Positions 55,214 to 64,000 of a DNA stretch of 64,000 nucleotides are shown piece by piece. The stretch spans positions 14,511,903 to 14,575,902 of the forward strand of contig OZ035960.1 in NCBI GenBank assembly GCA_964034945.1. The letters run 5' to 3'. The position numbers were made by a program, and so were the translations under genes. Below the pieces are notes generated by a model. It searched no databases. It was not told the DNA's origin and was given only the letters and a program-made list of their open reading frames with translations. Source of the stretch: Chrysopilus asiliformis (taxonomy: Eukaryota > Arthropoda > Insecta > Diptera > Rhagionidae). Position 1 is the stretch's first letter; every line of letters begins with the position of its first letter.

Positions 55214-56844
55214 TTTGACGATTGACTCTTGTCAATTATAACTCCATTTGGACTTTGAAGAGTTATGTAAAATCGAATTCTAAATACTTTTTCCTGGATA
55301 ACTTTTTTGCGAAAAGACAAAAAAAAACCTTATCTACTGACCAAATGAAATGCAGAAATCTGTTACCGAATCGACAAAAACTTTCTAAAAAACAATTTTT
55401 CAATCTAAGACGCAGTCTTGTTTTAGAAGACGTCATTTCAGATACCACTTGCGGAATACAAATGTCCTTATAATCACCGACGGATTATGCAATATATTTT
55501 AGGCAAACTTAATCTTGATAGTTCCAAATTTGCAAAAAACTAAAAGTCACCATTACGAAATCACATCAAAGCTGAATTTCCGTGTTGAGAATTTTTAATC
55601 AGAAATCGAAAAAGCATCTTCAAAGTTGTACAACTTCCAAATTTCGAACCCATTTTCTGAAACTTCACCGTCTAATCCGCAAATAAAATAAAATTAAACA
55701 AATTTAGTAAAAAGTAATACAAATAGTTGTCTTGTTGATTCGATCGAACTTGCCAAAAAAAGTAATATTTAACTGCGGAACAAACATAACTCATTCCATT
55801 TGGGAACTTAATTTTACTAAAATCGGGTTCAGTAACCCCAAGTTTTTTTAAATGCGCAAAACCTATCATGGATAACACGGATTTAGACTCTGCTATTCTA
55901 TTGAATTTCGTTGTTATCTTTCCAATACAAATTTCTGTTTTTGTCAAAATGCTCATCAAATGATGTTCATCGAATAAATTTCAATTTTATTGTTTACTTG
56001 GCAATCAAAAGATGAAGATCTTTGGTATTTTTTTTCCTTCATCTTCTCCTCTGCGCTCCATGTAGAGATCAATCGACCGTTGACAGTTAAAGCATCGTTT
56101 GGGTGGCGGGCGTTAATTACTGGCATTCACCTTAAACAAGCAACATTGCGTGGGTACAGATTTAAGCATCTGATTGGCATCTTGTGTAAAAAGCGAAAAC
56201 TAGTCCGTCAAAATAGTAAAAATAACAAAGCTGGGAACCCTGAGGGAGCCCCATTTTGACTGGGTATAAATAATGACAATTTTTTCTATATTTCTGTAGT
56301 ATATCTCAATTTCATCTTGATTTCTTTTCGTACGTTTTAATGATGACAAAATATGGGAATAGTTCAGGGACCACTTTCTCTGTCAGATCGCTTTTTAACT
56401 TGCAATAAGATTTATGTGTAATAAACATGGAGAACAATAGATTATGGTTTTAAATGATTTCATTTTCCAGATAACTTGAAGAATAAAATTTCTGGTTGAA
56501 TTTCATATTTTGCCTAACTTTTAACCGTTTTTTTTTTTGTTTTTCATATTTAAGTTGCTGTATTTTCCTCATAATTTTCATAAATGAGATGATGGTTTAT
56601 GCATAATGACCTTTAATTTCACGTTTTTTTTTTGTACTGACGTTTTGTACGTGATGCGAATGATGTACGATTAGTAGTAGCCTTCGGACACTCTGTATGT
56701 GAGGTATATCACATATAGAAAAAAAAACATCACGTCAGATTGAAAAAGTTTTGAATTTATAATCGACCTTAATTAAAAAAATTAATTTTTTTGGATAATC
56801 GGTAACCTACCAGTTTTATAGAATTCAAACACTCCTTTTCTACA
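55214..56844. other. No gene recognised
   Basis: 55990-56259 contains an 89-codon frame of mixed composition with no domain I know and no clear promoter. The rest is AT-rich. Confidence 0.4.
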
Positions 56845-57290
56845 GAGGGAAAGTATTGTATTCATAATACATCGACTAGAAACCGGGGGCAGATAGAAAC
56901 TTACTGATCAGGAGTGGTATTCCGTAATTTGTTTCAAGCGCTTGTTTCGAGTTAGAAGAAAAAGTAGTATTCGCTGTCTCTGTTTCGACTAAAATAAATG
57001 ACAAATAGAGATAGCGAATACCGCTTTTTCTTCTAACTCGAAACAAACGATTGAGACAAGTTTCGGAATACTACTCCAGTACGAAATCAGTTTCGGGAAA
57101 ACTCCTGAGGACGTCCGTGCATCTGTCTGCCATCTGTCTGTCAGTCAGTCTGTCGGTCTGTCCGTTTTACGTATCTAAAATAACTCGAGAACGCTTTGAG
57201 TTAGCGACTTGAATTTTTTTATCAATCAGTTCTGGAAAAGTAACGTTAGCTATAACGGGTACCTTTCACACTTCGTTGCCAGCTTAAAGT
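56845..57290 (+). repeat. Second interspersed repeat family, copy 2, with a nested MITE
   Basis: GGGAAAGTATTGTATTCATA, GGGGGCAGATAGAAACTT, then (after the MITE) TACGAAATCAGTTTCGGG, a CTGTCTGTCAGTCAGTCTGT tract, CGTTTTACGTATCTAAAATA and GGAAAAGTAACGTTAGCTAT. The order equals copy 1 at 19960. Confidence 0.7.
56912..57076. mobile_element. 165-bp hairpin MITE, GAGTGGTATTCC ends, CAG duplication
   Basis: Ends GAGTGGTATTCCG and CGGAATACTACTC. Long inner arms (GTTTCGAGTTAGAAGAAAAA and its complement) make almost the whole element one stem. The empty site CTGATCAGTACGAA at about 20020-20033 shows that CAG was duplicated. Confidence 0.85.
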
Positions 57291-57354
57291 TTTTTGTATA
57301 AATTTTAGAATGCCAAAAAACCATAAATAAGTTAAAAACTTTTGGGAAAAACTT

Positions 57355-57510
57355 TATCTTTACAGGACCTTCCGTTTCGAATTTTGAAATTCCAACACCA
57401 GATTCGTGATCAGCGACCCCGGAAACCCCCTAATGCCAATTTGTCCGGGAAAAATGGGAAAAAGGATATTTTCGTTATCCTTTCAGGACCTTCTGTTTCG
57501 AATTTTGAAA
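57355..57510 (+). repeat. Diverged units of the 122-bp minisatellite family
   Basis: TTACAGGACCTTCCGTTTCG, CCAGATTCGTGATCAGCGAC, GGATATTTTCGTTATCCTTT and CAGGACCTTCTGTTTCG: just over one unit, about 35% different by eye from the array at 25480. Confidence 0.65.
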
Positions 57511-57522
57511 GTCTAAGATAGC

Positions 57523-58403
57523 TAAACATAACAAAAGCTATAATTGCCAATCTCGCAATTATTGAAAACCCGTATGGTGATTTAAGTGAACGGCGAACAG
57601 TTATATCAAAATTCCACTTTGAAGTCAAATTTTCCAATAAGATTTTTTAAAATTCATTCCAATCGGATTATGATGTATGGGGGTTTTATGTAGAATCATA
57701 TCCTAAACAACTTTTGTTCTTGGACTTTTTTGATAAGATGCACCGTTTTTGAGATATTCACAAAAAACGTTTTCGTATGGGGGGTACTCGTATGGGGGGT
57801 ACCCCCCCTAATGGTCCATTTTTGCCCATGAACGAACTTAGCCTCACATTTTACGAAAAATGGATCTGCTCAAAATTTCAAGTCTCTAGCTCAATCGGTG
57901 CGCCCGCAATCCGCGCCACAGACAGACGGACAGACGGACGGACGGACGGACGGACGGACGGACGGACGGACGGACAGACGAACGGACGGACATGCTAAAT
58001 TCAACTTTTTTTTATCATTCTAAACACACTGGTGTAATTCATTTTTTTGTGTGATGACGGGATCTTGGCGTTACAAACGGTAAAGCAAATCTAATATACC
58101 CTTTGGTTTCACCATACACTCAGAAAAATATCCAGGTCAACTTTTTGTCAGGTTAACTCTGACCTTACAGAGGTTTCTGTAAGCCAGCTAGCGGTCAGAG
58201 TTAACCTATCTAAGGTCAACTCGTGCAGGTCCCAATGCTCTACTTCACCTGCTGGTGGCTTAATTTGAGAATATCTCCGACCACTGGTCAACTCAGTTTT
58301 ACTTGCCCACATGCAGGCGAACGCGCGCCTGCCCGAGGCCAATTACGCCGTATGTAGGTCGTCGAGTTAGCCTCCATTTTTCTGAGTGTACGGGTATAAA
58401 AAC
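57523..58403 (-). mobile_element. Helentron/DINE-1-like element, copy E, with a nested MITE
   Basis: The 3' end (AAACATAACAAAAGC, hairpin, ACCCGTATGGTGA) is at the left and the 5' end (TACGGGTATAAAA) at the right. CGGACGGA tract at 57919-57985. The CACTCAG MITE sits inside the 5' subterminal repeat, splitting CCATA from CGGG. Confidence 0.82.
58117..58388 (-). mobile_element. 272-bp CACTCAG MITE, copy 4 (inside Helentron-like copy E)
   Basis: CACTCAGAAAAATATCCAGG to ATTTTTCTGAGTG, exactly 272 bp, flanked by TA (58115-58116, 58389-58390). The uninterrupted site CCATACGGGTATAA is seen in copies F and G. Confidence 0.93.
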
Positions 58404-58800
58404 CTGCTCCTGGCAACGCAGATCATTTCAGAACCGCAATAAAAATCGGTCCAGTCGTTTTTGAGTTCTGTAATCTGAAACAGACAGACCAACAAACAGA
58501 CAGACCAACAAACAGACAGACCAACAAACAGACAGACAAACAAACAGACAGACCAACATATATTAAGAAACAGTATTTTGAAAATTTTTCGAAAACTAAG
58601 TGCTTTTATGAAAAAACTAATATGACAAAATTTCAAGTACATGAAATTTTCTACATTTTTCTCTTTAACGGTTTTTAGGTATCTTTAACAATTTCTGAGA
58701 TATTTGAAAAAATGTTATTTTTTACCATATATTTTCCAAAACAAAATATTGCAGAGGAAAGTTCTGTGTTGATCACAACTGATATTTTGAACAATGATTT
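58404..58800. repeat. CAGACAGACCAACAAA microsatellite and dispersed tandem-core repeat
   Basis: 58479-58558 is about five units of CAGACAGACCAACAAA. 58560-58790 carries, in reverse, words of 21970-22440 (TTTCTACATTTTTCTCTTTAACGG; ATATTGCAGAGGAAAGTT). Confidence 0.65.
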
Positions 58801-59044
58801 CGAATTGAAACATCGCTGAACATCAATAAGTTGACTAACGTACTAATAAGTAATAATTGGCGATGTTGTAATTTATGTTGCCTAATCAAATTATTTAGAG
58901 GTCAAGGCAAATAAATCTATGAAACAATTTATTACAAACATTAAAACTTGCAATAATTATTGGTTTTATCTGTTATGTATAAAAAAAGTCACTTTTACTT
59001 TTGGAATAAAATTTGTTTTGAATTTCTCGATAGGTTTTAAATGT

Positions 59045-59210
59045 TGTCCATCAAATACGACAAACATTTAGGGGGTGGGGGTCTGCGGTCGTACACGACG
59101 GTATTAATTCCCTTACAAAAAATCGTGACAAAACGTTACGAATAGAGGAAAGGGGTGGTTCGAAGCGGTGAAAAATGACATGACGTATTTAATGGACAAG
59201 CCTTAACAAT
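59045..59210. mobile_element. GACGTA-type MITE copy
   Basis: GTCCATCAAATACGACAAAC on the left and ATGACATGACGTATTTAATG-GACAAGCC on the right are inverted. Inside are GGGGGTGGGGG and CGTGACAAAACGTTACG. Confidence 0.6.
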
Positions 59211-60702
59211 TACATGTTTTAATCGTCTTTATCAAAAATTGATTTTCAACAGGAATTACCCACGATTTTTTAAAATCGTGCCTTAAGAAATACTTTCCAG
59301 ATTTTTTTTTATTGAAAACTTTCAATCGGATTTAGACATGCAAAAAAATTACATCGATTGACTGTGTAAAATTTTCAATCGTTTTTTTTTTGAACATTCA
59401 ATCGGTCTTGAAAAAGACTTTCTCCAGTTAAATCTCGAGTCCGATTTATTTCGTCACTTTTTCATAGCTGATTAAAATTGATACTTACAAACAAAGCTCT
59501 AAGAATTTATTCATTTATCGTTACCACCTGGACTCGAATCTCTGTTAATCCAAGGTAAATGTAATGGCTGTTAAAAACCGGCTTTGAGTACCAAAATCCA
59601 AATCATATGTGCTTCAAAGCAAAAGTGAATTCGTCTGGCAATGATTACCACCCCCCGTACCAATTTTGCACCCAAAACGCAAAGTAAATTTTGTCTGATT
59701 GTGTAGGAGGTCGATTTTCGCCGACAACGCAAAAAGATACAAAAACTCGAGACAAAAAAACTTTTGCTCGCAAACAAATCAAGAATGACGACAATCGAAT
59801 TTGCATATTCGAAATTTTGGTCACATGTCAATCTTTCATATTAATTTAAAGTGAAAGAAAGTTTGTGTGATCGATTCCATCGAAATTTACAAAAGTGTTA
59901 GTTATAATAAAACATCTACAGAAAGAATTCTTCATGAGAAAAATATTTGAAAAATTGTAGCTTTTATTAATCAAATACCTTTCCATATTTTCGGCTTTCG
60001 GATCATAAATAACCGTTAAATTGTGGCAATCTATCCAAATTTGATTAACACTTTCAATAGTTTATTGCGTAATTCCGATCAATGCTAAACGCTGTAATTT
60101 ATATTTTTACTCTGATCAACGAAAACCTACATAAAGAAAAAGATTTTAAATCCACCATAAAGCATAAACATAAGGAAAATCTGCTGGGATGCCAGGCGTT
60201 TCAATTCGCAGACGGTGATGTGGGAAAATTTTCCTAATTTATGCTGTCAATAGTATTCACAATCATAAAATCGTTCTATTATGGGTGCACATAAGCTTTG
60301 TGTTGATATGAGCTAACATCCAAAAAAGGATTTTATTGCGCGTCAATATGCAAATTAATAACTGACTCCTTATACGACAACGAGACACATTTCAAGTTTT
60401 TGTAGCCACTCTGCAGGTGCTTTTTAGCTTCCATTTTAGAGTTTCGGGTGTAAAAGTGAATTTTGAACAAAGGTCGGATATGTTGAGACATAATATTTTT
60501 GTAGAGTGTAATTTGTTACGGTCAAATGATACTTAAAACACATTAATTAGTCTATACAGATTACGATAACATTACAACAGCGTTTTTTTTAGTTCAGTGA
60601 AAATCATGACGACCGTAACCTTGAAATCTTCAAAAATTGGTAAAAAAGAATTACAAATTGAGTGCAAAAAAACACAAGTTTAGATACAAGGTTTTAATCA
60701 AA
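59211..60702. other. No gene recognised
   Basis: AT-rich. On the minus strand near 59525-59545 GATTCGAGTCCAGG looks like a B box but no matching A box was found. Confidence 0.4.
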
Positions 60703-61274
60703 TAAACATAACAAAAGCTATAATTGCCAATCTGGCAATTATTGAAAACCCGTATGGTGATATTCGTATCAAAATTCGAACAGTTGAACCAAAATTCCAC
60801 TTCAAGTCAAACTTTCCAATAAGATTTTTTAAAATTTATTTCAATCGGATTTTGATGTATGGGAGATTTATGTATAATCATATCCTAAATAACTTTTGTT
60901 CTTGGACTTTTTTGATAAGATGCACCGTTTTTGAGATATTCAGAAAAAAAGTTTTCGTTCGTATGGGGGGTACCCCCCCCCCCCCCCCACCCCCGCCCTA
61001 ATGGTCCATTTTTGCCCATTAACGAACTTAGCCTCGCATTTTACGAAAAACGGATCTGTGCAAAATTTCAAGTCTCTAGCTGAATCCGTGCGCCCGCAAT
61101 CCGCGCCACAGACGGACAGACGGACGGATGGGCGGACATGCTAAATTCAACTTTTTTCATCATTCTAAACACACTGGTGTAATTCATTTTTGTGTGCGAT
61201 GACGGGATCTTGGCGTTACAAACGGTAAGGCAAAGTTAATATACCCTTTGGTTTCACCATACGGGTATAAAAAA
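60703..61274 (-). mobile_element. Helentron/DINE-1-like element, copy F
   Basis: Complete: AAACATAACAAAAGC with the hairpin at the left, CGGGTATAAAAA at the right. The microsatellite is short (61112-61135) but the C run (60968-60994) is long. Confidence 0.82.
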
Positions 61275-61309
61275 ATTGTTACGCTCTGTATAGTTACAGT
61301 AGGTAAATC

Positions 61310-61752
61310 CGAAATCAGTAATAAAAACTAAAGTATGGAAATTCATAAACATTTTCCCGACTGGTTTTCCATCAGAGATCAAATTTTCAGCCAAGTTCAA
61401 AAATGCATGCATTAACACTCTAACTGCCACAACAGTTTTAAGCCTTTTTCGAATATTTAGTTGTCAGTCAAAAAGGCACTAAGAGAAAAAAAATTGAAAC
61501 AAAATTATACCTAAATGTTATTTTATTACCATAAAATGTGTGCAACTACAAAAAATCGTTGCGGTTGCAGCGAACACTTTAATAATTTTCATTGTGGCGG
61601 TTGTGTACAGTTAGGTGCCAGGCCTTTTTGACTGACGTGGCAGTTAGAGAGTTAATGCATGTATTTTTGAACTAGGCTGAAAATTTGATCTTTGAAGGAA
61701 AACCACCTTCTTAAGTCGGGAAAATGTTTATGAATTTCTATACTTTAGTAGA
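61310..61752. repeat. Long inverted repeat with a piggyBac-like MITE at its centre
   Basis: 61310-61411 (AAATTCATAAACATTTTCCC, GATCAAATTTTCAGCC, GTTCAAAAATGCATGCA) pairs with 61656-61752 in inverse. The centre is the TTAA-bounded element. Confidence 0.8.
61412..61655. mobile_element. piggyBac-like MITE, CACTCTAACTGCCAC family
   Basis: TTAA at 61412-61415 and 61652-61655. Ends TTAACACTCTAACTGCCAC and GTGGCAGTTAGAGAGTTAA. Subterminal AGTCAAAAAGGC / GCCTTTTTGACT echoes the AGTCAAAATGACT dyad of 5103-5346. 244 bp, the same length as that element. Confidence 0.87.
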
Positions 61753-61753
61753 A

Positions 61754-62096
61754 CACGGCAAAAAATCTTGGAGTGAATTCCAATCAAAACTGGATTACGC
61801 TGGACCTATATGCAATCCAATGGAAAATTCTAATCCAATAATATGGATTAGAAATTTTTATAAATTTATTTTTGGTTTAATTCAGTATTAAAGTCTAAAA
61901 TTTTGATTAAATTGTAGACAATAATGTTAAAAGTACTTAAGTTCAATACATAATAAAAACCTTTTCAAATATGACTGCAAAAAAGGCTAAAATATTTTCA
62001 AAAATTCGCATGTATTAAATTCCAATCCAAAATATGTATTAAGATTTCGTCAATATAATTTTTGGATTGAAAAATACTCAAGGATTTTTTGCCGTG
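61754..62096. mobile_element. MITE with CACGGCAAAAAATC ends, rich in AATCCAA
   Basis: CACGGCAAAAAATCTTGGAGT and ACTCAAGGATTTTTTGCCGTG are inverted with two mismatches. The interior repeats AATCCAA / TTGGATT many times. 343 bp, non-coding. No clear target duplication. The CACGG start recalls Transib but that is a guess. Confidence 0.75.
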
Positions 62097-62564
62097 AAGG
62101 CATAAGAGGATTTTGAAATTTATCATAAACGATACTAAATTATCTCATTACCAGGAAATGCATATGTTAAATATAAGAAACCCATGTTATTTCTGTTCTT
62201 TGTTTATTTTTCTAGACTTCACAGCTAAAAGTCATAACTATTTACCAGTTTTTGTTAGTGAAAAAAACACAAAATTCAAAACTAATGGCCGCCATCTTGG
62301 CGATTTCAACACTTTTTTCATAATTTTTTCCATCATATAAAACGTTGCCAATTCTTTTATCGGGACTTTCTTTTTTATTGTGTTAATAGTCTTAATGAAT
62401 GGTATCTTGTTAAAAATTTAGCTAAAACTTGAACAGAGTAATTATGCTAAACATTTATGTATCATCAGTGGTTCGCTATGCAATGTAGGGTTTAGAAATA
62501 AAGAAAATTCCTTAATTACGTACATTGAAAAAAAAATTAAAATTCAGCCAAGCGGCTGTCCATA

Positions 62565-62700
62565 AAATACGACATAAATCTATAAGAAAGGGGCATGGGT
62601 TTTGCGGCAAGGTCACAATTTATACTATAAAAAATCAAAAAAAAAGTGTTATATTACGAAAAGCCGAAAATTAGCGTGACATTTAGAACAATAGTTTTTC
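62565..62700. mobile_element. GACGTA-type MITE copy
   Basis: GGCTGTCCATAAAATACGAC on the left; AAGCCGAAAATTAGCGTGAC on the right. Same inner phrases as 38840-38880. Confidence 0.55.
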
Positions 62701-62919
62701 CCTCGCGACTTTCTTGTTTAAAATTTAAAGTAATAAAAGGATCAGCGATAGTCCCTTCTTCAATTTCGGTCGCAAGATTATATGGTTTTTGTAAGAAAAC
62801 TAGACAAATAAGAACTCTTTAAGGTAAATGCACTGCAAGCAAAAATTTTCAGTGTCTAAAGTGAAAATTAACTTATTCATCATAATTTTCGGCGCTACAG
62901 CTTTCGAAGAGCCTGGGTC

Positions 62920-63055
62920 TCCTCAATTGAGGTTACATAACAATTCCTTTCCTGCTTCGCACCTACAGGGAATTGAACCACCGAAATGGAAATGGGAAAT
63001 TGAACCACCGCGACACGGACCAAGTACTTTACCATTTGGACTACGCTGGATAACT
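62920..63055 (-). repeat. tRNA-derived SINE-like sequence with two B boxes
   Basis: On the minus strand, TAGTCCAAATGGTAAAG (about 63030-63046) fits an A box and GGTTCAATTTCCC (about 62992-63004) a B box. A second GGTTCAATTCCC follows (about 62969-62981), so the 3' half is duplicated. The stems do not close as a real tRNA. A 77-codon open frame on the plus strand over it is spurious. Confidence 0.55.
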
Positions 63056-63373
63056 TCTTAATCCCCGTAATAAATATGTTGAACCAGACATTTTTTTTTG
63101 CCCAAAATTGCCTTTCCTCTTTTCGTCTTAGAAGACATAAAACAAAAATTTTAGCTCAATCGGTTAATTCGTTTTCGAGTTAGACATTTCTGAAACAACT
63201 AAGAAATTCGGCAAATAATTGGAAATTTTTAATAAAAAAATTAAGAATCTTATGTGATAAGTAGGCAGAAAAGGAATGCAAAATCCAAGGCATGATAGAA
63301 AAACTCATGATAGATTTGCGAAAAATTTTATTCCCTTTAGGGCGTTGGTTTCAATTTCAACAAATATAAATAT

Positions 63374-63759
63374 AAAACATAACAAAAGCTATAATTGCCT
63401 ATCTGGCAATCATTGGAGACCCGTATGGTGATATTCGTATCAAAATTTGAACAGTTGTACCGAAATTCCACTTTGAAGTCAAACTTTCCAATAAGATTTT
63501 TTAAAATTTATTCCAATTGGATTTTCATGTATGGGAGTTTTATGTAGAATTATATTCTAAATAACTTTTGTTCTTGCACTTTTTTGATAAGATGCACCGT
63601 TTTCGAGATATTCACAAAAAACGATTTCGTTCGTATGGGGGGTACCCCCCCTAATGGTCCATTTTTGCCCATTAACGAACTTAGCCTCGCATTTTACGAA
63701 AAACGGATCCACGCAAAATTTCAAGTCTCTAGCTCAATCCGTGCGCCCGCAATCCGCGC

Positions 63760-63790
<31 letters not shown>

Positions 63791-63943
63791 GGACGGACGG
63801 ACGGACATGCAAAATTCAATTTTTTTTATCATTCTAAACACACTGGTGTAATTCATTTTTTTGTGCGATGACGGGATCTTGGCGTTACAAACGGTAAGGC
63901 AAAGTTAATATACCCTTTGGTTTCACCATACGGGTATAAAAAG
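63374..63943 (-). mobile_element. Helentron/DINE-1-like element, copy G
   Basis: Complete, 570 bp: AAACATAACAAAAGC, hairpin AATTGCC...GGCAATC, ACCCGTATGGTGA at the left; CGGGTATAAAAA at the right. Microsatellite at 63764-63806. Confidence 0.82.
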
Positions 63944-64000
63944 CTAAAAAATCATTAATTCACCCCTAAAATTTACATCCGCTTTTTTTCTCGGTGTATA

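Noticed and set aside
55990..56259. 89-codon open frame as a gene
   Set aside because: No recognised domain, promoter or poly(A) context; length is within chance expectation for a 64-kb window.
59525..59600. Possible minus-strand tRNA with GATTCGAGTCC
   Set aside because: Only a B-box-like word; no A box and no cloverleaf pairing.

Overview
The window looks like a repeat-rich, AT-rich insect chromosome, most likely dipteran. The clearest sign is one complete host gene of the Yellow / major royal jelly protein family with insect-type splice sites. The many short DNA transposons and rolling-circle (DINE-1/Helentron-like) repeats fit this. No bacterial-type genes, rRNA or CRISPR arrays were seen. 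I cannot name the species from sequence alone.

Layout. Positions 1-3330 are upstream sequence holding a TAA-flanked MITE (1154-1512) and a pogo-like MITE (2856-3098). A TATA box (3334-3340) and an initiator (3364) begin the Yellow-family gene, whose four coding exons lie at 3569-3777, 19432-19571, 23756-24018 and 24106-24789 and encode 431 residues with a signal peptide. Its 15.7-kb first intron is almost entirely mobile DNA: piggyBac-like TTAA MITEs, two hAT deletion derivatives that keep BED-type zinc-finger reading frames, CACTCAG-type MITEs, and a Helentron-like element interrupted by a MITE and by an antisense jockey/CR1-type LINE with an intact 963-codon ORF2. Intron 2 holds further repeats and a 419-bp piggyBac-like MITE.

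From 24.8 to 64 kb I find no convincing protein gene. This part contains a 125-bp-arm perfect palindrome (25141-25412), a seven-copy 122-bp minisatellite (about 25480-26320), a microsatellite of GACA/AACA units (30262-30695), a 60-unit 19-bp satellite (32601-33740), many MITE families, two tRNA-derived SINE-like sequences, and five more copies of the same Helentron-like family (31.6, 47.5, 50.5, 57.5, 60.7 and 63.4 kb, one internally deleted). A possible 5'-UTR/promoter region sits near 43.2-43.8 kb but no coding exon could be tied to it.

How things fit together: the Yellow-family gene is the only host function seen; secreted Yellow proteins act in pigmentation, melanisation and cuticle-related processes. 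Everything else is best read as layers of transposon insertion. Nested insertions with clean target duplications allow relative dating, and the Helentron-like family carries an internal CCGTCTGT tract of very different length in each copy, a plausible source of the simple repeats seen across the window.
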